Position numbers and translations under genes: made by a program
The notes under the pieces: model-generated
What the model saw: only the letters and a program-made list of their open reading frames with translations
Databases searched by the model: none
What the model was told of the DNA's origin: nothing
NCBI GenBank assembly: GCA_014634225.1
Contig: BLFN01000502.1
Coordinates: forward strand, 4,400,393-4,410,392
Reading direction: 5' to 3'
Source: Acropora yongei
Lineage: Eukaryota > Cnidaria > Anthozoa > Scleractinia > Acroporidae
Length of the DNA: 10,000 bases
In this document: one piece after another, positions 1-9,600 of the stretch
Numbering within the stretch: the stretch's first letter is position 1
Layout of the letters: the number at the start of each line of letters is the position of its first letter

Positions 1-75
1 GTCAACAACTTGTTAGCCGCCTCGGGTCGCTAACGGCGACCACGTGTTGAAGAAACTGCACTTGATATTATTTGA

Positions 76-678
76 ATGCACTGTGGAACTCACTGTGCCT
101 GTGGGATTCGTCAGGTCGGTGGTTTGCCGGTAAGTCTGGACAAATCCTCTGAGAGAAGACAAGTTGATGTTGGTATCGTTGAGATGAACAGAACGGAAAA
201 GTGGAAACTCGAGGAAAACAGCCACAACTGGGGTTACTTCTCGCCTCCGTTTCATTACAGAGCTTTGCCTATTCAACTCTACAAGTTTAAAAACTCTTTG
301 CGCAACCTTGAAAAAGATACCTGCACACACTGCGTTTTGCCAGGAATACATATAACGCAAGCTATTCTGTTCAAAAAACCTTTCAATAGTAAGCTGCTTG
401 ATGACATGGACAAAGGTAGGAAACACAACAATACACCTATTGGGAACTCAGCGAAATTGAAACGGCAACTTTCTGGGATGAATAATCCCTTACTGTCAGA
501 CTTCAGTCAGGCTAAAGAGCACAATTCTCATCGTGATGGTGGAGGAAAGAATTTTGACACAAAAAAAAGTGTTCCGAGCGTCAGTCTAAAATGTTCGATG
601 CGTGTCCGACAAACTAAGGAATTTAAAACCAATTTTTCGCACGCTAGAAAGCTTCCGTGCTTAGGCAATCAAAGCTAA
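76..678 (+). CDS. Possible exon or small gene of unknown function, up to 200 aa
   Basis: This 603-base plus-strand frame is bounded upstream by TAA at 31-33 and ends with TAA at 676-678. It is hydrophilic and Lys/Asn/Ser-rich, with a few aromatic and Cys residues (WGYFSPPFHYRALP; CTHC about 75 codons in), and has no recognised domain. It contains strong splice-like signals: an acceptor ending at 114, gtaagt at 130 and gtagga at 416. Perhaps only part is exonic. The gtagga donor leaves phase 1 and would join the acceptor before 2433 without a frame break. A 137-codon frame lies opposite on the minus strand; composition makes the plus strand the better guess. Coding status is uncertain. Confidence 0.35.
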   Translation: MHCGTHCACGIRQVGGLPVSLDKSSERRQVDVGIVEMNRTEKWKLEENSHNWGYFSPPFHYRALPIQLYKFKNSLRNLEKDTCTHCVLPGIHITQAILFKKPFNSKLLDDMDKGRKHNNTPIGNSAKLKRQLSGMNNPLLSDFSQAKEHNSHRDGGGKNFDTKKSVPSVSLKCSMRVRQTKEFKTNFSHARKLPCLGNQS

Positions 679-2432
679 GAGGAAACTTGAAGACCAAAAA
701 GATGAACTGGCGACGTAACACTGCTCTCCAGGGGTTTTTACTCAGTAAGTAACTAGCGGTAACCGTCTTTATACATGCAAGAACGTGGTCTATGGGGCGA
801 CATTTTATACCCGAACACGGAACACGAACCGTCCAACGAACACAAATGAAAGTCATTCCCACGCCGGTGCAAGCTTGAAAAGGTGAAGACCTCTGGTCTA
901 AAGGACTGGAGACAACTCTGGGAAGGAGATAGAGCTTTCTTTGATCTTAAGACGGAGGTCAATCACCGAATAAGTTAGGGGAAACTTTAGTCAACAGTCT
1001 CAATCGGATATACAAAGATGAATAACCACCTATAATAGAACTTCCCTGGTTGCGCCTGTTAAGACAATAATAAAACAAAGACTTAGAACCGTCAGCTCGC
1101 TTGCACTGGTGTTAGCAAAACTAGGACCTTTTTACAAAGAGGTGACCAAGGGAGCAAACGCGGTAAATAGATGTTCATGGTTACCAATTATGCTGTTGCC
1201 ATGAGAAACGCTTTTATTAACAACTTAGCTGTACTTCAACAAAAGACCTTTTGTTTAACTTTGAAATGTACATTTGTTTGCTTGTGTTTTCTAATGCCTT
1301 ACACCCGAGATCGGTTTAAAATGAAGGCTAGCTGTGTTATTTGTTGTCCACAAGAAACGTAGAAACCTGCGAGGAAAACCCATTTTCTTCTACAGAATGG
1401 ACATCAATCTTCATAGTTACTTTTGCTCTGTATTTGTACGCTTCTTTGTTGTCTATTTATTTCTGTTTATACGTGGTATACCACTCTAAGCCCGCAGCTA
1501 GCGTGACCGTTTGAAGCCAGTAAAAATTAAAATAAAGACCGCGCTAGAAGAGACCAACCAGTTTGCTAGTAGAGTTTTTGACAAGTTGGTTGAACCAATA
1601 TTTAAACTCATAGCATCTGCACGCTTGTCCTGGTCTTAACAACCCCGCCACGCGGTTTATATTTTTTCCACTGACGTTTAAATTCAAGAAAACTCCATTC
1701 CAGACAATTATCTGCAAGCCAATAGTTCAAGACTTCATCCTCGACTCTCCTATAAGTCGTACGCAAATTCACCGGAGACCTGTGACAACGGTTATCCGCT
1801 TAACGGGATTAAAAGCGTGAAAGAGGTATTTACATAAGCGCTATCCATGTACGTAATTGACCCGGCATGGGCTCTATTATTTCAAGTACAAATTCGACTC
1901 AAATCCTTTGGACAACTGACACAAGTACACAGCTTTTGTTATGCAGATTTCGACCAGTATTTTTATATCATTTGTCCTAGGAATATTGCACGATAAGGAA
2001 TCTTTCAGTGGATTTTCCAATGAAAAATATCTCCCTAGCGTACACTTCCATTTTTCACTGTTAGTTTGATTAAGGGCTTGTATCACCAAAGAGGAGTTTT
2101 AACAGATCAACGCAATTTTTCTTGAAGTTAAAAAGCTTCACTGAGATGAAAATTCATCACCTCATCTTTCTGGACTGAAGCTTCATGAAGGTAAAAGGCA
2201 GATGTTACTGGCACCTCGATGATTGTTCCAGAATGGATGGACAATATTAATCGGCCGAGAATTAAACCTTTCACACAACGGGAGAAAGTCAAAACATTTC
2301 AAAGAATACCGTGACGGCATATGTCGTCACCTCAATCGATCACTGTTACAGTAGTTCCTTTCATGCCAGCTGTTGCGGTTTAAATTTGTAAGTCATCTGG
2401 TCATTACATCTCCAATATTCAATTCCATGCAG
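679..2432. other. Non-coding stretch, intron or intergenic
   Basis: About 1.75 kb has only short frames (63-72 codons), none with recognisable protein features. I see no tRNA, tandem array or long inverted repeat. A 12-base perfect palindrome gtggtataccac lies at 1473-1484. If the two plus-strand frames are one gene, this is its intron; otherwise it is a spacer. Confidence 0.5.
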
Positions 2433-2488
2433 GAAGCCAAAAACGCTTACAACAAAGATCAGACAAAATATTTTCTCGGAGGTTGACG

Positions 2489-3139
2489 ATGAAACGTTTC
2501 ACTAAAAGTCTTTGCGATTTACCAAACTTCAAGAAAGAAATCGAGGAAAAACTGAACGGAAAACTTCCAAAGCCACCAAGTTCTCGATATTCTGGAGAAA
2601 CTCGTAGACTTGGTGAAACTAAAGCGGTGTCACAGGAACACGCCGAATCAGATTTGGAAAAGTCCATAGCAACAAGAGATTGTAAGTGCCTTTTGCAACC
2701 AAATGTCGAGTTTGATGATTCGAGTTTGGAAAGTGCAGACTCCTACACAGCGCCTATCTCAATGGATATTCAGAGACTAAAGGAAATTCTCTTCGAACAC
2801 ACGAAATCCACAAATTTTGTACCGATTATAAGACACGGACATTTAAAAATTGATGACGTTATATTAACGGCTTCCAAGTTGAAAGCTGAATATTCACAAA
2901 GGGCGAGGACTCCTTTCTGTTCGTGCGCCCTAATTCAGAGAAATCCGTTTAGAAATCACCGAAATGTTTACGAATGGATTACTCCTTCAGAAAAGTCAAA
3001 GCCAAGTTCCGCAAAGCTCAAGAAAAGAGAAATAGTGGTAAGGCTACCAGGAATGTCCGACGATTTAAACGATTATAATTATTGTGACAAAACTCATGGC
3101 CACGCAAAAACAAACCTTTCATATCGACACAAAAGGTGA
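2489..3139 (+). CDS. Unrecognised protein, 216 aa or last exon of a larger gene
   Basis: A long plus-strand frame runs to TGA at 3137-3139. ATG at 2489 (A at -3) begins MKRFTKSLCDLPNFKKEIEE. The frame stays open upstream to 2384, and a good acceptor (ttccatgcag, ending at 2432) precedes it. The exon could therefore start at 2433 in phase 1 and add SQKRLQQRSDKIFSRRLT. The product is hydrophilic, rich in Lys, Arg, Ser and Glu, with no signal peptide or membrane segment. A Cys-containing stretch near the middle (CKCLL) and a more hydrophobic region, RLKEILFEHTK then IRHGHLKIDDVILTASKLK, may be a small helical domain. The C-terminus is basic. I recognise no family; it may be lineage specific. The even, non-repetitive composition over 216 codons argues for coding. 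Confidence 0.55.
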   Translation: MKRFTKSLCDLPNFKKEIEEKLNGKLPKPPSSRYSGETRRLGETKAVSQEHAESDLEKSIATRDCKCLLQPNVEFDDSSLESADSYTAPISMDIQRLKEILFEHTKSTNFVPIIRHGHLKIDDVILTASKLKAEYSQRARTPFCSCALIQRNPFRNHRNVYEWITPSEKSKPSSAKLKKREIVVRLPGMSDDLNDYNYCDKTHGHAKTNLSYRHKR

Positions 3140-3221
3140 AATTTATTGGAAACATTCAAAATTCAATCAGTTTGTGCACGAGATTAGAGTATGCACAAGA
3201 GCAAACAAAGTTTTATGACAG

Positions 3222-3227
3222 ATTAAA
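3222..3227 (+). terminator. Possible poly(A) signal ATTAAA for the plus-strand gene
   Basis: ATTAAA, the commonest variant hexamer, lies about 83 bases after the stop at 3139. A canonical AATAAA also occurs at 3639-3644, which would give a 500-base 3' UTR. A hexamer alone is weak evidence in AT-rich DNA. Confidence 0.3.
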
Positions 3228-3833
3228 GTCATAATTTCCGTCTAGGAGCACTAAAGAACTGTCAGAACACATACTACGTTATTCTATTTCGGGTTTACAG
3301 TAAGCTGCACGCATCAGCCAAGAAAGAAGCGCTGTAAAGGAAAGATTTACGCCGGACAGAACAGCGCAATTATAATGTGAGGGCTTGATAATATGTAGAA
3401 GCTTGCCATTTACTTGCACCCTCGAACGCCCAACTTAAATTAACTTTCGTTGATGTTGAGTTCATAATTTGGCTAGCACCTTTAGATGGTAGCAGATGCG
3501 TTTTGAAAGATAAACATAAAGCAAAATGAAAACTAAAGAGAACAAAGACAGATATGGAGAACTTTAGTGATCCAAAAACAAGGATTCTACGGAGGAGATA
3601 ATGCAAACGAGACAAGTGATGCGAATGGTTGCCTGCCAATAAAGTCGCCATGCCACGAAGGCTGCAGTCACATCTAGAAGAAAGCTTCATTTTCATGTAC
3701 AACCAACCACGGAGCCAATGATATGATACCAATAACAGGTGTCATTGCACGGCCAAATCAATCTACAAAGGCCAGGATAGACTGAAAGTGGTCTCTAATT
3801 TCGGCAAAAGGCAGAAGAACGCGCAAAATACAC

Positions 3834-3871
3834 GCACACGCGCGAGACTCGAATCATACACGCGCGTGTGC
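3834..3871. repeat. GC-rich inverted repeat, 11-bp perfect arms
   Basis: The arm gcacacgcgcg (3834-3844) is exactly complementary to cgcgcgtgtgc (3861-3871) across a 16-base loop. The alternating CA/CG composition also suits Z-DNA. It sits between the SERGEF stop and the convergent gene, just past the possible AGTAAA signal. Confidence 0.7.
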
Positions 3872-3889
3872 AGGTATTTCGCCCGCTTG

Positions 3890-3895
3890 TTTACT
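3890..3895 (-). terminator. Possible SERGEF poly(A) signal (AGTAAA variant)
   Basis: On the minus strand AGTAAA occurs about 105 bases past the SERGEF stop. A GT-rich tract (reading gtgtgcgtgtatttt on the minus strand, about 3824-3840) follows 50-70 bases later, a fair place for a downstream element. No canonical AATAAA is seen on this strand until 3147-3142, about 850 bases past the stop. Confidence 0.3.
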
Positions 3896-3999
3896 GTTTG
3901 TTTTCTGCTTAGAAATCGTCCTCCTCGTCGCCCCTCATAAATCACTACAGAACTTTCGATCAAACTCTCACGTTGCGCAGAAGTTCAGTTTGTCAATTG

Positions 4000-4163
4000 T
4001 CATTTGTTTATCACAGCAAAGCTATGTCCGCCTCCGCAACCAATCACGCTGACTCCGGAACCTTCCAGCTGAGACACCACGCCTGGAGTGTGGACATTCA
4101 TCTCATACCCAGTCCCACATATCCCATGCTCATTCCAGCCCCACGTAACGACTGATCCACCAC
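4000..4163 (-). CDS. SERGEF: SERGEF exon 10 (blade 7 and stop)
   Basis: The acceptor is tttgttag, phase 1. It encodes GGGSVVTWGWNEHGICGTG, a loop, and finally VIGCGGGHSFAVINK followed by TGA at 4002-4000. It parallels human GVCYSWGWNEHGMCGDG and LVGCGAGHSLALCQL. The protein stops just after the last propeller strand. Confidence 0.95.
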
Positions 4164-6554
4164 CTAACAAATAGAAACGGCTTTTACTTGAGTCAGCTAA
4201 CTACTCTGACCAATCCCGAGAGCTTTAAGAATCAAATAGGCCAATAATCAAACAAAGCAATTTCCATGCAGCCGGTGCTAGACACGGTAATGCCAAGCAG
4301 AAAGACACCACTGATCTTGCTTTAGCCTCTGATTGGACGTGTAAAGGTAACACGAGATTTGTTGACCAATCGAAAGAGCGAAGCATTGCTAAGCTAGACT
4401 AACTGCGAAATGTCGCGAAACATTCAATCTAAAAGCCTCGGCATGAACGAAACAGGTCGCTGCAAACAACTTAACCACCGTAACTCTTATCTTAATTTAT
4501 CTTATGAAAAAAAAAATGAGACGTCCATAACGATGAAAAAAAAAAGGGAAGAAAAAAAAATAATGAAAACACTCACCCGTCAAGACCATGTTGTGCTCAG
4601 CACCACATGCAATCTAAGAATAAAAGGAAAACTCTTTATCCAGTATTTTACATACTACTTGCAACTTCATCTTATATCTCCTGGCCCAACATTTTATTGG
4701 CAACATTCACCCAGTCCATTCCCAAATTCCTCCCAGTCACATCTGGAAGCGCTATTATCCATGAATGGACAAGGCCACTTCATGTCTAACAAAGGAGGGA
4801 TTAGGTATGCGGTCGTTTCTTTCCTTGTATGAGAAGTTATTTTGCCCCGAAATAAAAACTTGTTAGACTTGTTCTTTTACCCAACTAAGGAGCGAAAGAA
4901 CCTTTTGTTCTTGGAAAGGAAGGACCGAGGAACGAAATGACCGGGGATTAGATTTGCCCTTAACTCAAAAGCAAAACCAATTAATTGGAACCAGCACGTA
5001 ACCACAAGGAACGACACAAGGAAAGATAAAAAGATCAGATATTTAGTGTTTAACACTGCATTGGCTTAAAATTAGTGTAACTTAACAAGTTACGATTCCA
5101 CTTACTTAAAAGCTTACAATGCAACACAACTTGTTTAGTTGTATTCATTTTACACCTAAGTAGTGTCAAACTTCGTCTGATTTTCCACCTCTTTGCTATA
5201 TAAAATGTAATCTACCATAATATATACCTGTGTGGCACCTTCCACCTGTGTGACTTCTGTCGGATTCTTGCAGTATCCCTGTTTAACAACATTTTCCCCC
5301 AGACCCAACTGGCCATAGTCCGCACGACCCCATGCAAAGACCCTCTGATCCTCTGGTGGATAAATGCGGCAACAACACAATCAGATGATATGCTCTCCCA
5401 TCAACAACCAATTAGATTTTCTTTTAAACTCACAAGTTTTGTCACTCCCGTTTTTCCCTCTCACCAAAAATTAGCATGTTGATGAGTTCAGTTGATTTTA
5501 TTTGCAGTCTTCCCCACTTGGCCAGTCGACTAGATAACCTTTCGTACTAATAAAGTTGTTATGACATTTTATTATATAAACTGGAGTGCTTTATTGGGAT
5601 TTCCACCACTGAGAAAAACCTTATCACCACACGCGAAAAAATTACGATAAATTTTTACGTGTGTTTTAGATAGCCAATCAGCTGCTGACACGTCACTCAC
5701 TCTATTTAGCACTCAAATACATGGTTGCTTGAAGATATGGAATAGACCATTTCACAGTTGTGTGCTAAGTTGCCTGGCCCTTGAAAGAAAATGAGGCTGG
5801 AGGTGACCTTGTTCTGATAGAAACCTCACTGTTTTTCTTATGTAAATTCCTACTAATTAGCATGAGAACAGCATTAACATAAAAAACGCCAGGAGGTTTC
5901 TATCAAAGTAAGGTCACCCCCAGCCTCACTTTCATTTAAAGGCCAGGTAACTAAGCAAGCAACTGTAAAATGATCTATTTCTCCTCTCATGTTCAACTCA
6001 ATATCTCACTCGTTCATTGCACTCATTTAATGAGATATCGAGTTGAACACTCAAAGAGAAATTCCCTATCTCAACGCCTATTATACTCTATATACTAGCT
6101 GTTTCTAACAAAAGTGAAATGCTGCGAAATTGATTTTAGAATTGCCTTTGAGTCGTAGATTTAAATCTTATTGTTTTCTTTGCTTTAAGCTGAGTTATTC
6201 GAGTGGTTTTGAAAAATCCCTGAAACAATTAAGATAAGAGTGGTTTCCCGTCAACCGTGAAAAGAAAAAAAACTATTTACTTTGTCCTTGCAGATAAAGA
6301 AGAAAGGGAATTACAGTAGTGCAGACATTGACCGCCATTTTGGAGTGTGCCGAGATGGACGATGGGTAATCATCCATCACTAGCCAGCTAACCAGCGAGC
6401 CAGCCCACAGCATTTTTGTTTGGCTTCCAATTCTATCGGCCGGCAAAGGTTTCTCCCAGTCGGCTGGCACGCGTGTTGTCCGAGAATCATCGAAAATAGT
6501 GTCGCTGCTCGCTTCGCTCGCAGCCACAATTATTATGAATGTTATTATTATTAT

Positions 6555-6614
<60 letters not shown>

Positions 6615-9600
6615 CAGTATTACAATATTTATAGAGTCAAATTAAGTATATTGCTATCCTATGGAGAAAAGCTGTGTTTTCTCTTCTAAAAGACAAGTCC
6701 CTAACTCGCACACATTTTTATTTCAGAGGATGACATCCTGTAATGAAAAAGTATTCAAGGAATTTTCAGATTTTACAATACTTTTTCCTTTGCTTCCTCT
6801 CAAACCTACTAAGTAGCAGAGGTGTTTCAGATGGTTGCAATATCTCATATTTTATAGTGGCCGATTCAGAAAAATCTTCCTCTCCTTGCAACCTTAGGGT
6901 AACATACATGAATTGAGTGAGTCATAGTTTGCTCAAACCTGTGACAGCCAGAAGATGACTCCATCCTGACTTCAGCTTGGTTACATGTGAACCACAAATC
7001 AATCCTTGGATGAGCTGAGGCAATGCAAAGATTGGTGCCTTCTCCTCAGTGTTGGTGCCTTCAGGAGGCTCCCCACACTGTCCATGCTGGTTGGAACCCC
7101 AGCAAAACACCTCTCCCGTGTCAGTGAGAGCAGCAGTGTGATGGGATCCAGCGGCCACTTGTATAATATTCCCATGGAAGTCAGGAAACACCACTGTTGA
7201 CAGCAGATGGAAACATTACTTTCATGTTTGTAAGCTATGTCATGCCTGATACCAAAAATAACACACTTTACAAAAACATTGTTAAATACTGGTAAAATCA
7301 AATAAGATAATTATTGAAGTTTAGTTTGAACCCAAAATTGACTTGTTCCAACCTCTTGGATAGTGCTTTCTCTGGAGGGTGATAAATAAATTATTAACAC
7401 CATGATACAAAGTATTCAATTCAGGACTATATATGCACATTAACTGGTACGCAAGTTCGTGCAACAACCCTGTGACCAGACGTGTTTCAGTGTCCATTTA
7501 AGGGGCTGTGTCATAAAAAAGTGAAGACGAAATGGTAATAAACTTTACTTGAAATGTATAATGGTCCCTTGGGTGATGTAACAGAAGTGTTATGCATACA
7601 CTTAAAACATGACATTATGTACATGCTATTGTGCTATACATGCTATTATGACACCCTTCCTTTTGTGTGAAAAAAAAAGAAAAAGAAAGCAAAAAAAAGG
7701 TGTGCACAGCCCTGAAAAACCAGAGTCTTTTAAATTCCTTGGTGACTGTCGTCAGATGTGTTTTTAAATTCTACAGAGCTTTGAAATATCTTGTAATATA
7801 CACTGGCAACATTTCCTCCTCAAACTAAACATTTCAAACCTTGTTTGAGAGTTGCTTGATTGTTTCCAGGTTTTCCCAGGCCCACCTGTCCTTTCTTATT
7901 TGCTCCACAACACCACACTGACCCATCTCCTTACAAAAAGTGAGAAGAAAGCCCTTAAGATTTTCCCATACCAATGACCAGCCACCACATACAAGTCAGG
8001 TTGTAATTGCTTTATTCCAAAGTTTGCCAGTAACTGTAAAATACAGATTAATCACCCTTAGGTGATGCTTACCTAAAGCCACTGCAGAATGTCTCAGTCC
8101 AGCTGCAATACTTACAGCTTCTTGTTTTGCAAAACACTACTGGAAAGGTAAATGAAATAACTGTTATGAAATAATACTCACAGTCTATTCATACTTTGAG
8201 TATCTTCTAAGAGGGTATGAAAATAGTTATACCAATCTAATTTTTGGCAAAACCTATCAGTCATACATTGTGCTTCATTCCTTCTTTTCTCAATCCACTC
8301 TAAAAATAAAAACAATAAATAATACTTATCGATGAAATTAGCCAAAATTTAAAGTCATCTGCAACCAAAATTGCAGCCAGTCAATTTTTTTTCTCTTTTT
8401 TTTCACCAACTGTGACACAACACCCAAAATCTCTTTTAATTTTTTTTTCCAGAATTTCCATGACCTCCCTGAATCCCAAATAATGATAAACATAACATTT
8501 CCATAACTACATCAAAAGTTAAACTCACCTCACACAAAGTTGGCCTTGTAATGCAACCACCAATTTTTCCAGTGCCCAACTGGCCAAAGTAATTCGAGCC
8601 CCACACATACAATCCAGCCTCTGAAAAACACAACCTCCGAAGTAAAACAAGAATCATGCCTTCCTTAAGCCAAATTTGAAGTCCAATCTTCCAATCTCAG
8701 CTCTCTTGTAGCTCAGTAGTTTTAGAACATTCAATCTGCATTAAGTAACAACTAGGCCTATATTCTCTCAGTAAAAGGAATTTTTACCTTCATAATACTA
8801 AGCTCCTTAGCACCTAGTTCTATCAACAAAAAAGTTCCCTGGTCTCTTTCATTTCTCCTTTCAATCTCTCCATAATTCTCATTCTCCCATTTTTTCAAAT
8901 TTAATTTAGAAATTTAAATTTAACACAATCCTTTGGTCAAACCTTGAAACTTACCCCGTCCATTTGTAAGGCAGATAACCAATGAAATGATTCATGCTTA
9001 ACATCTTATTAGAAAAGCTTTAACTTTGATAATTTTTGAACCAACAGATCCTGCTACCAATAATACGCAACATTTCAAATAATGCTTTGACAGATGAGCT
9101 ATTGCAGTTACCAGTGATGGCCAAAGTGTGATTCCATCCACATGCCACTTGTTTCACCAGAGCAAGAAAAGGAACATGACATAACAGAGGTCTGTCATCA
9201 ATGTCGCCCAGACCAAGCTGGCCTTGATTATTCCATCCACACATGAATAGATCTTGGCTTTCTAATACAACAGAGAAAGAGTTCCGGAAATAGTAAACAA
9301 ATCTCTAATACTGCACTAGATATCGGAGATATGCCGTTTATATCCTCACCCCGCCTAAGGGAGCCTGAGATTTTGCTTCTCTCTTTTCAATGACGCTGTC
9401 TAAATGCATAACGAACGTGCAGCCGCTTACACTGAAAGTAGTTCATGTGGTGGGGTAGTCTGCAGGTTCGCGCAAGTCAAGGAGGGAAAACTATCGTACC
9501 CAACGGCCGACTTATTGTATCAAGAGGCGCTGACAAAATATTATCCTTTCGCAAGAGTAACTGCGCTGGTGGAATCGCACCTGTTATTACAGCTGTATGT

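Larger units (their letters stand above)
3228..3999. other. Convergent intergenic region / 3' UTRs
   Basis: This lies between the plus-strand stop at 3139 and the SERGEF stop at 4000, and is probably shared by two 3' UTRs. Minus-strand frames here (120 and 66 codons) show no protein-like features. Apart from the hairpin and hexamers nothing is recognised. Confidence 0.5.
5353..6938 (-). other. SERGEF intron 7 (largest, repeat-rich)
   Basis: A 1586-base phase 1 intron. It contains the nested fold-back elements (about 5628-6090), a possible retroposon fragment (about 6330-6540), a TTA/TAG microsatellite (6542-6614) and an 11-bp hairpin (6745-6787). Confidence 0.88.

Noticed and set aside
13..426. 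Minus-strand 137-codon frame opposite 76-678
   Set aside because: It has no recognisable protein feature and lies antisense to a longer frame with more protein-like composition.
1171..1362. Plus-strand 63-codon frame
   Set aside because: It is short, has no motif, and has Cys/Phe-rich content expected from T-rich non-coding sequence.
3370..3732. Minus-strand 120-codon frame
   Set aside because: It is downstream of the SERGEF stop, with Ser/Leu/Phe-rich composition typical of reverse-read AT-rich non-coding DNA and no motif.
4410..4832. Plus-strand 140-codon frame
   Set aside because: It runs antisense through SERGEF exon 9 and its A-rich intron runs; the Lys-rich stretch is simply translated poly(A).
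6273..6527. Minus-strand 84-codon frame starting in the GC-richer block
   Set aside because: No protein similarity is recognised and it lies in the probable repeat; it is better explained as low stop density in a GC-rich stretch.
6542..6614. A CRISPR-like or other functional array
   Set aside because: It is a pure trinucleotide microsatellite with no spacers, in a eukaryotic intron.
7006..7200. Plus-strand 64-codon frame
   Set aside because: It is the antisense shadow of SERGEF exon 7.
6999..7301. Minus-strand 100-codon frame in another phase of exon 7
   Set aside because: It is out of frame with the clear RCC1 reading and runs through the intron boundary.
7930..8033. Possible upstream extension of SERGEF exon 6 from an acceptor at 8034
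   Set aside because: In the required phase it meets TGA after about a dozen codons, while the acceptor at 7930 gives an open, family-like reading.
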